Positions 58,282 to 64,000 of a stretch of 64,000 nt of DNA are shown piece by piece. Location of the stretch: contig NZ_LKBT01000003.1 in the NCBI RefSeq assembly GCF_002699985.1, positions 175,331-239,330 on the forward strand, written 5' to 3'. Position 1 is the first letter of the stretch, and every line of letters begins with the position of its first letter. Under the pieces are notes generated by a model, which saw only the letters and a list, made by a program, of their open reading frames with translations, had not been told where the DNA came from and did no database searches. Both the position numbers and the translations under genes were made by a program. This stretch comes from Pseudomonas sp. ICMP 561 (GTDB lineage Bacteria > Pseudomonadota > Gammaproteobacteria > Pseudomonadales > Pseudomonadaceae).

Positions 58282-58345
58282 GGTCCTATGTTTGCTGCGA
58301 GACAGCGCGGTGTCAGGGCACCTGTGCAGCTCCTGCGGATCTGCG

Positions 58346-59587
58346 TCATCTAGTTTCTTTCAACCACTCCAGAGCCCCAAGCCCCGCAGCCTTGCCGCTG
58401 GCGAAGCATGCGGTAAGCAGGTAACCGCCGGTTGGCGCTTCCCAGTCGAGCATTTCTCCGGCGCAGAATACGCCAGGTAACTGCTTGAGCATCAGGCGCT
58501 GGTCCATGGCTTCAAAGGTTACACCGCCTGCGGTACTGATGGCTTCGTCCAGTGGGCGCGCTTTGATCACGGTCAGCGGCAAGGCTTTCAAGGCTCGGCT
58601 CAGTTGAGCGGGATCATCGAAAGCTTCACGCGGGGCCAGTTCGCGCAACAGGGCGGCTTTGACGCCATCGATACCCAGCTGGCTGTGCAAGTGTTTGGAC
58701 ATGGAACGTGAGCCCCGGGGTTTTTCCAGGGCTTTCTGAATAGCGGGAGACGCCTTGCCCGGTAGCAGGTCGATCAGGACAGTGGAAGAACCCTGCTGAT
58801 TGATTTCTTCACGAATCTGCGCCGAAAGGGCATAGATCAGGCTGCCTTCTACGCCGTTGTCGGTAATTACGCATTCACCCAGGCGAGGTGTCTGGCCGTG
58901 CATGCCGATGCCGATATTTTTCAACGGTGCACCGGCGAACTTGCTGCGCAGCAACTCGCTCCAGCCAGCCACTTCGAAACCGCAGTTGGCGGCTTGCAGC
59001 GTCTTGAGGTCAACGCCACGCTCGGCCAGTAGCGGCCACCATGCGCCGTCAGAGCCCAACCTTGACCAGCTTGCGCCGCCCAGTGCCAGCAACACGGCAT
59101 CGGGTTTCAGGATTATTTCGCCTTCGGGGCGAGCGATGCGTGTGTTGCCTGCGATATCCCAGCCGAGCCAGCGATGCCTCGTGTGTATCGTGACGCCGCT
59201 CTCACGCAAGCGTTTGAGCCAGGCACGTAGCAGTGGCGCGGCCTTCATGTCGGTAGGGAAGACCCTGCCCGAGCTGCCGATGAAGGTTTCGATACCGAGG
59301 CCGTGAATCCAATCGCACAGATCATCCGCGCCCAAACTGCGCAGCAACGGTGCGACATTGCCGGAGCGTTCGGCATAGCGGGAAAGGAAGGCCGGGTAAG
59401 GCTCGGAATGGGTAATGTTCATGCCGCCGACGCCCGCCAGCAGAAACTTGCGCCCCACTGAGGGCATGCCGTCGTACAGATCGACCTTGATCCCGGCCTG
59501 ACTCAACACTTCGGCCGCCATCAAACCAGCAGGGCCGCCGCCGATGATGGCGACTGAGGGAGTGGTGGTCGGGGTGATGTCAGTCAT
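58346..59587 (-). CDS. NAD(P)/FAD-dependent oxidoreductase (TIGR03862/BaiN-like)
   Basis: This 413-aa flavoprotein has the N-terminal dinucleotide motif AIIGGGPAGLMAAEVL, AGVGGMNITHSEP and a C-terminal FAD-binding segment with VTFEAMDQ and LDWEAPTGGYLLTACFASG (shown in part). It belongs to the HI0933/YhiN-like flavoproteins, whose substrate is not known. It is monocistronic, flanked by REP pairs. Confidence 0.9.
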   Translation of the reverse strand: MTDITPTTTPSVAIIGGGPAGLMAAEVLSQAGIKVDLYDGMPSVGRKFLLAGVGGMNITHSEPYPAFLSRYAERSGNVAPLLRSLGADDLCDWIHGLGIETFIGSSGRVFPTDMKAAPLLRAWLKRLRESGVTIHTRHRWLGWDIAGNTRIARPEGEIILKPDAVLLALGGASWSRLGSDGAWWPLLAERGVDLKTLQAANCGFEVAGWSELLRSKFAGAPLKNIGIGMHGQTPRLGECVITDNGVEGSLIYALSAQIREEINQQGSSTVLIDLLPGKASPAIQKALEKPRGSRSMSKHLHSQLGIDGVKAALLRELAPREAFDDPAQLSRALKALPLTVIKARPLDEAISTAGGVTFEAMDQRLMLKQLPGVFCAGEMLDWEAPTGGYLLTACFASGKAAGLGALEWLKETR

Positions 59588-59689
59588 GGCGTGGTGCGTG
59601 TCTTTGCGGTTTGGTGGGGCATTCTACCTGCACCGCGCCCCGGTCGCTCCTACCAAACAACATGCGATCCTTTGAATTGAAGCGCATAG

Positions 59690-59780
59690 CTGTAGGAGTG
59701 AGCTTGCTCGCGATGGCAATCTTCCAATCGAAAATACTTCGCCTGATTAAACGCTATCGCGAGCAAGCTCACTCCTACAG
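59690..59780. repeat. REP pair between the flavoprotein and HDAC-like genes
   Basis: Facing arms CTGTAGGAGTGAGCTTGCTC and its complement are separated by about 40 bases. Confidence 0.88.
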
Positions 59781-59807
59781 GTCCTGCGTGGTGTCATGAG
59801 ACAGAGT

Positions 59808-60725
59808 TCACAACCCCTCCGACACCCAGACCCTCTGCGCGCTGTGGTGCAGGATGCCGTGGCGGCGCGCCAGAGCGTAGCGATCCTTGCTGTAGCCGCC
59901 GCCAATCACGCCCATGACCGGGATGTTGCGCCCGATGCAGTGGCGCAGCACCGCTTCATCGCGGGCGGCCACTCCGGCGTCGGTCAGTTTCAGGTAGCCC
60001 AAGGCGTCATCCTGATGGACATCGACGCCTGCATCGTAGAGCACCAGGTCCGGCTGATAGAACGGCAACAGGTAGTTGAGCAAGTCATCGACGACTTTCA
60101 GGTATTCGTCATCGCCCATGCCCATCGGCAGCGGGATGTCCCAGTCGCTCTCGGCTTTGCGCGCCGGAAAGTTCTTTTCACAATGCAGCGAGACCGTGAT
60201 CGCGTCCTCGGTATCAGCGAGAATCCGCGCCGTGCCGTCGCCCTGGTGCACGTCGCAATCGAAGATCAGGACTTTGCCGACGCGACCGCTTTGCAGCAGG
60301 TAATGACTGATCACCGCCAGATCATTAAAAATGCAGAACCCGGCTGGATAGTCGTAATGCGCGTGGTGGGTGCCGCCTGCCAGATGACACGCCAGCCCGT
60401 GCTGGAGGGCCTGTTCAGCGGTCAGCAACGAACCGCCCACGGCGCGAACCGTGCGCCGTGCCAGGTCCTCGCTCCACGGCAGGCCGAGTCGCCGCTGATC
60501 CTCGCGGGACAAGTCACCTTCCATGTAACGCCTTATATAAGAAGGGTCATGGGCAAGTGCGAGAATGTCGTTAGGGCAGATCTGCGGTCGCAGCAAGGCA
60601 GCGTCGCTGGTCAGGCCGCTGTCGATCAGGTGATCGTGCAGCAGGCGGAACTTGTCCATGGGAAAACGATGGTCAGCCGGGAAGTCCGGGCTGTAATCCT
60701 CGTGATAGATGAGCGGCAGGGACAT
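59808..60725 (-). CDS. Histone-deacetylase-family amidohydrolase
   Basis: This 305-aa zinc amidohydrolase has the family catalytic pieces GGTHHAHYDYPAGFCIFND (His-His and metal area), DCDVHQGDGT (metal-binding Asp/His) and VLYDAGVDVH. In bacteria these act on acetylated polyamines or other small amides; the substrate here is unknown. The C-terminal GVIGGGYSKD is conserved. Confidence 0.92.
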   Translation of the reverse strand: MSLPLIYHEDYSPDFPADHRFPMDKFRLLHDHLIDSGLTSDAALLRPQICPNDILALAHDPSYIRRYMEGDLSREDQRRLGLPWSEDLARRTVRAVGGSLLTAEQALQHGLACHLAGGTHHAHYDYPAGFCIFNDLAVISHYLLQSGRVGKVLIFDCDVHQGDGTARILADTEDAITVSLHCEKNFPARKAESDWDIPLPMGMGDDEYLKVVDDLLNYLLPFYQPDLVLYDAGVDVHQDDALGYLKLTDAGVAARDEAVLRHCIGRNIPVMGVIGGGYSKDRYALARRHGILHHSAQRVWVSEGL

Positions 60726-60847
60726 TTCGGGTCCGTTCAGAGGTCGAAGCCGGATAGTGCCAGCATTGCCCCTGAACGCCCAGCTTTGTGAAACAACGCG
60801 AAGCTACACTGGCCGACACAGTGACTGACCGGTTAATGGAGAAACCG

Positions 60848-61417
60848 ATGGAGCCGATTCTTAAACTCGAGAGCGCGCGATTGTTGATGCGCCAATGGCG
60901 AGATGACGATTTACAGGCGTTTGCCGACATGTGTGCGGACCCCAATGTCATGCGCTATTTTCCTGAGCCACTGAGTTATCTGGAAAGCGCTGCACTGATC
61001 GGTCGCATACGTGGGGATTTTGCTGAGCTGGGTTTTGGCTTGTGGGCGCTGGAGCGCAAGGACACCGGCCAGTTCATTGGCTTCACCGGGCTTGGCGTGG
61101 TGAATTTTGAATCACACTTCACTCCGGCCATTGAGATTGGCTGGCGTCTGGCTCGGGAGCACTGGGGCTTTGGTTACGCCAGCGAAGCGGCCTGGACGGC
61201 TATGGGTTGTGGGTTCGAGCACCTGGGAGTGGATGAGATCGTGTCGTTCGCGGCGCAAAGCAATGAGCTTTCGCAAAAAGTGATGCAGGTGATTGGCATG
61301 ACCACGGACCCGGTCGATGACTTCGAACATCCGAACCTGCCGCCGGAACATCCGTTGCAACCTCACGTGCTGTATCGCATTACTCGTCAACAATGGCTGG
61401 ATACGCTGCAAGCTTGA
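60848..61417 (+). CDS. GNAT family N-acetyltransferase (RimJ/RimL-like)
   Basis: This 189-aa acetyltransferase has LESARLLMRQWRDDDLQAF, the acetyl-CoA-binding region IGWRLAREHWGFGYASEAA, and FAAQSNELSQKVMQVIGM. The ATG at 60848 has GGAGA 6 bases upstream; the ATG at 60836 and the frame start at 60788 are less likely. Its substrate is not known. Confidence 0.88.
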   Translation: MEPILKLESARLLMRQWRDDDLQAFADMCADPNVMRYFPEPLSYLESAALIGRIRGDFAELGFGLWALERKDTGQFIGFTGLGVVNFESHFTPAIEIGWRLAREHWGFGYASEAAWTAMGCGFEHLGVDEIVSFAAQSNELSQKVMQVIGMTTDPVDDFEHPNLPPEHPLQPHVLYRITRQQWLDTLQA

Positions 61418-61502
61418 AGGGGCTGATGACGTTAAATTCTGTATCATTTCAGCTTTTGTCACGCTTGATAGGCGGACGAACCGTTTGTGCGAGGAGTAAT
61501 GA

Positions 61503-62372
61503 ATGAGCCAAGTGTTGGATGATCTGGTTGCGCTGTTGAGCCTGGAGCCGATTGAAGAAAACCTGTTCCGTGGCCGCAGTCAGGACCTTGGCTTTCGTCA
61601 GCTGTTTGGCGGCCAGGTTCTGGGGCAGTCGCTGTCTGCCGCCAGCCAGACCGTTGAAGACGCAAGGCACGTGCACTCTTTGCACGGTTATTTCTTGCGT
61701 CCGGGGGATGCTGGTTTGCCGGTGGTCTATCAGGTAGATCGGGTTCGCGATGGCGGAAGCTTCAGTACACGCCGGGTGACGGCGATCCAGAAAGGTCAGC
61801 CGATCTTCACCTGCAGTGCTTCGTTTCAATACGACGAGCAGGGTTTTGAGCACCAGACCTCGATGCCGCAAATCGTCGGCCCGGAAAACCTGCCTTCAGA
61901 GCTGGAACTGATGCAGCAACGGGCGCACCTGATTCCTGAGAACATGCGCGACAAGATGCTCTGCCCAAAGCCTATCGAGTTTCGCCCGGTCACTGCCAGC
62001 GATCCTTACAACCCGCAGCCGACCGAGGCCGTTAAGTACATCTGGTTCCGCACCGACGGCTCGCTGCCGGAAGTGCCTGCGATGCACAAATACCTGATGG
62101 CTTACGCGTCGGACTTCAATCTGCTGACCACTTCTTTGTTGCCCCACGGCAAGACGGTCTGGCAGAAGGATATGCAGGTCGCCAGCCTCGACCATTCGCT
62201 GTGGTTCCACGGCGATCTGCGGGCTGATGACTGGTTGCTGTATGCCATGGACAGTCCTTGGGCGGGCAATTCCCGTGGTTTCTCCCGTGGCAGCGTCTAC
62301 AACCGCGCCGGGCAATTGGTGGCCTCGGTCAGCCAGGAAGGTCTGATTCGTCATCGCAAGGACTGGGCATGA
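61503..62372 (+). CDS. tesB: Acyl-CoA thioesterase II TesB
   Basis: This 289-aa double hot-dog thioesterase hydrolyses medium- and long-chain acyl-CoA. It shows FGGQVLGQSLSAASQTV, LHGYFLRPGD, and the C-terminal SLDHSLWFHGDLRADDWL with SRGSVYNRAGQLVASVSQEG. A GAGGAG site precedes the ATG. It overlaps the HAD gene by ATGA. Confidence 0.95.
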   Translation: MSQVLDDLVALLSLEPIEENLFRGRSQDLGFRQLFGGQVLGQSLSAASQTVEDARHVHSLHGYFLRPGDAGLPVVYQVDRVRDGGSFSTRRVTAIQKGQPIFTCSASFQYDEQGFEHQTSMPQIVGPENLPSELELMQQRAHLIPENMRDKMLCPKPIEFRPVTASDPYNPQPTEAVKYIWFRTDGSLPEVPAMHKYLMAYASDFNLLTTSLLPHGKTVWQKDMQVASLDHSLWFHGDLRADDWLLYAMDSPWAGNSRGFSRGSVYNRAGQLVASVSQEGLIRHRKDWA

Positions 62373-62959
62373 GTCTTTCCGGGATTCGCCACTGGGTCTT
62401 CGACATGGACGGCACGCTGACCGTGGCCGCCCATGATTTCCCGGCGATCAAACGTGCGCTGGATATCCCGCAGGATCACGACATTCTTGGGCATCTGGCG
62501 GCGTTGCCTGCTGATGTCGCGGCAGCCAAGCATGCCTGGCTGTTGGAGCATGAGCGGGAGCTGGCTCTCGCTTCCAAAGCTGCGCCCGGTGCCGTTGAAC
62601 TGGTTCGCGAACTGGCCGGGCGCGGTTATCGTCTGGGCATCCTGACCCGCAACGCCCGGGAGCTGGCCCATGTGACGCTGGAGGCCATCGGTCTGGCGGA
62701 GTGCTTTGCGGTGGAGGATGTTCTCGGTCGCGATGAAGCCCCGCACAAACCGGATCCTGCGGGATTGCTGCACTTCGCCAACGCCTGGCAGGTGCCTGCC
62801 GCGCAAATGGTCATGGTGGGGGATTATCGTTTTGACCTGGATTGCGGGCGTGCGGCCGGTACCAAAACCATCCTGGTCAACCTGCCGGAAAACCCATGGC
62901 CGGAATTGGCGGACTGGCATGCGCAGGATTGTGGGGAAATACGGGCTTTGCTGGATTGA
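62369..62959 (+). CDS. HAD-family (HAD-IA) phosphatase
   Basis: This 196-aa hydrolase has all HAD motifs: WVFDMDGTLT (nucleophile Asp), LGILTRNA, KPDPAG and VGDYRFDLDCGRAAG. It is similar to phosphoglycolate- or beta-phosphoglucomutase-like enzymes, but substrate is unknown. The ATG at 62369 overlaps the tesB stop, so the longer frame is rejected. A 94-bp repeat array begins three bases after its stop. Confidence 0.93.
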   Translation: MSLSGIRHWVFDMDGTLTVAAHDFPAIKRALDIPQDHDILGHLAALPADVAAAKHAWLLEHERELALASKAAPGAVELVRELAGRGYRLGILTRNARELAHVTLEAIGLAECFAVEDVLGRDEAPHKPDPAGLLHFANAWQVPAAQMVMVGDYRFDLDCGRAAGTKTILVNLPENPWPELADWHAQDCGEIRALLD

Positions 62960-62961
62960 CG

Positions 62962-63915
62962 CTTCGCGAACAAGTTCGCTCCTACCGTTTAGCGCGGTGT
63001 CGGGTAGGAGGCAACTTGTTGGCGTGAGGGGTTGCGCGGTGGTTCAGGTCTGCCGCTTCGCGAACAAGTTCGCTCCTACCGTTTAGCGCGGTGTCGGGTA
63101 GGAGGCAACTTGTTGGCGAGAGGGGTTGCGCGGTGAATCAGGTCTGGCGCTTCGCGAACAAGTTCGCTCGTACCGGTTGGCGCGGTGTTGGGTAGGAGGC
63201 AACTTGTTGGCGAGAGGGGTTACGCGGTGTTTCAGGCCTGCCGCCTCGCGAACAAGTTCGCTCCTACCGGTTGGTGCGGTATCAGGTAGGAGGCAACTTG
63301 TTGGCGAGAGGGGGTGCTCGGTGGTTCAGGTCTGCCGCTTCGCGAACAAGTTCGCTCCTACCGTTTAGCGCGGTGTCGGGTAGGAGGCAACTTGTTGGCG
63401 AGAGGGGTTGCGCGGTGAATCAGGTCTGACGCTTCGCGAACAAGTTCGCTCCTACCGGTTGGCGCGGTGTTGGGTAGGAGGCAACTTGTTGGCGAGAGGG
63501 GATGCTCGGTGGTTCAGGTCTGCCGCTTCGCGAACAAGTTCGCTCCTACCGGTTGGTGCGGTGTCGGGTAGGAGGCAACTTGTTGGCGAGAGGGGATGCT
63601 CGGTGGTTCAGGTCTGCCGCTTCGCGAACAAGTTCGCTCCTACCGTTTAGCGCGGTGTCGGGTAGGAGGCAACTTGTTGGCGAGAGGGGTTGCTCGGTGG
63701 TTCAGGTCTGCCGCCTCGCGAACAAGTTCGCTCCTACCGGTTGGTGCGGTATCAGGTAGGAGGCAACTTGTTGGCGAGAGGGGATGCTCGGTGGTTCAGG
63801 TCTGCCGCTTCGCGAACAAGTTCGCTCCTACCGGTTGGTGCGGTATCAGGTAGGAGGCAACTTGTTGGCGAGAGGGGTTGCGCGGTGAATCAGGTCTGAC
63901 GCTTCGCGAACAAGT
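62962..63915. repeat. Tandem REP array with exact 94-bp period, ten full units plus a fragment
   Basis: CTTCGCGAACAAG (or its one-base variant) recurs at 62962, 63056, 63150, 63244, 63338, 63432, 63526, 63620, 63714, 63808 and 63902, always exactly 94 bases apart. Each unit joins an inverted GGTAGGAGCGAACTTG element to a direct GTAGGAGGCAACTTGTTGG element. Units differ mainly at GTTTAGC/GGTTGGC and GGTTGCG/GGATGCT. The eleventh unit stops after 14 bases at 63915. Confidence 0.96.
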
Positions 63916-64000
63916 TGAACTGGCTTAATGATCCCGGACACCTCTTAAGGGCGATATGATTCGCCCAATCAGGAGGTTCCATGCAAGAGCGAAAGACCTA
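63916..64000 (+). mobile_element. Left end of an insertion sequence, probably IS3 family
   Basis: Directly at the break of the REP array the sequence begins TGAACTGGCTTAATGATCC and continues with CGGACACC. This fits the TG-started terminal repeats of IS3-family elements that contain GGACACC. A gene with AGGAGG follows within 65 bases. The right end is outside the window, so identity is not proved. Confidence 0.6.
63981..64000 (+). CDS. Start of a probable transposase OrfA gene (cut by window)
   Basis: ATG at 63981 has AGGAGG 4 bases before it and opens MQERKT. This is the kind of N-terminus seen in IS3-type OrfA proteins, but only six full codons are visible. Confidence 0.45.

Noticed and set aside
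63126..63899. Several 69-85 aa repetitive plus-strand frames in the 94-bp array
   Set aside because: They are frame readings through repeat units, all sharing REQVRSYRL and GGNLLAR; no independent coding evidence.
62962..63915. CRISPR array
   Set aside because: The whole 94-bp unit repeats with only point changes, so there are no spacers.

Overview
The window looks like chromosomal DNA from a Pseudomonas of the fluorescens/syringae lineage. The evidence is gene order and repeats. The block retS-purD-purH-fis-dusB, then prmA, accC-accB-aroQ-dsbD-gcbA, then DUF2333-NUDIX-yciH-speA is the conserved order known from P. aeruginosa (PA4856 to PA4839). REP elements typical of pseudomonads occur in almost every larger intergenic gap. 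Strong translational coupling (ATGA and TGATG overlaps) is common, and four genes appear to start with TTG. No tRNA, rRNA or CRISPR array was seen.

Layout: 1-4857 (minus) is the urea ABC transporter urtABCD, with urtD cut by the window edge and a sigma-54-type promoter upstream of urtA. 5057-8164 is a 1035-aa toxin-like protein. 8524-8994 is a periplasmic copper chaperone. 9355-16911 holds two divergent cobalamin units: cobL-cbiD-cobK on the minus strand and cobG-cobH-cobI-cbiG/cobJ on the plus strand. 16912-19575 is an AT-rich leader followed by a three-gene cassette of unknown, mutually paralogous proteins, the best candidate here for an undescribed system. 19586-37122 (minus) is the conserved core: marC, retS, purD, purH, fis, dusB, a DUF3426 protein, prmA, a small unknown, accC, accB, aroQ, dsbD and gcbA. 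A BRO-N protein follows. 38258-42689 (plus) carries DUF2333, NUDIX, yciH and speA.

43052-45791 has a short orphan VgrG-like gene whose 3' end overlaps a convergent MATE exporter gene. 45867-46435 is a tandem array of nine 60-61 bp REP units. 46624-54525 is the alpha-2-macroglobulin/PbpC pair, with a small membrane protein gene between them on the other strand; pbpC carries a 90-bp REP pair inside its own reading frame. 54536-62959 contains a LuxR-type response regulator with Glu in place of the phospho-acceptor Asp, two tandem DUF4136 lipoproteins, cmoM with a MazG-like pyrophosphohydrolase, a flavoprotein, a histone-deacetylase-like amidohydrolase, a GNAT enzyme, tesB and a HAD phosphatase. 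62962-63915 is a second REP array with an exact 94-bp period. It is broken in its eleventh unit by what looks like the left end of an IS3-type insertion sequence whose first gene runs off the window.

Functional themes are nitrogen scavenging (urea uptake), B12 synthesis, central purine, fatty-acid and polyamine metabolism, and sessile/motile lifestyle control (RetS, GcbA). Envelope defence (A2M/PbpC) and two candidate antagonism loci (the toxin-like gene and the orphan VgrG) add to these. All family assignments come from reading the translated sequence; no database search was run.
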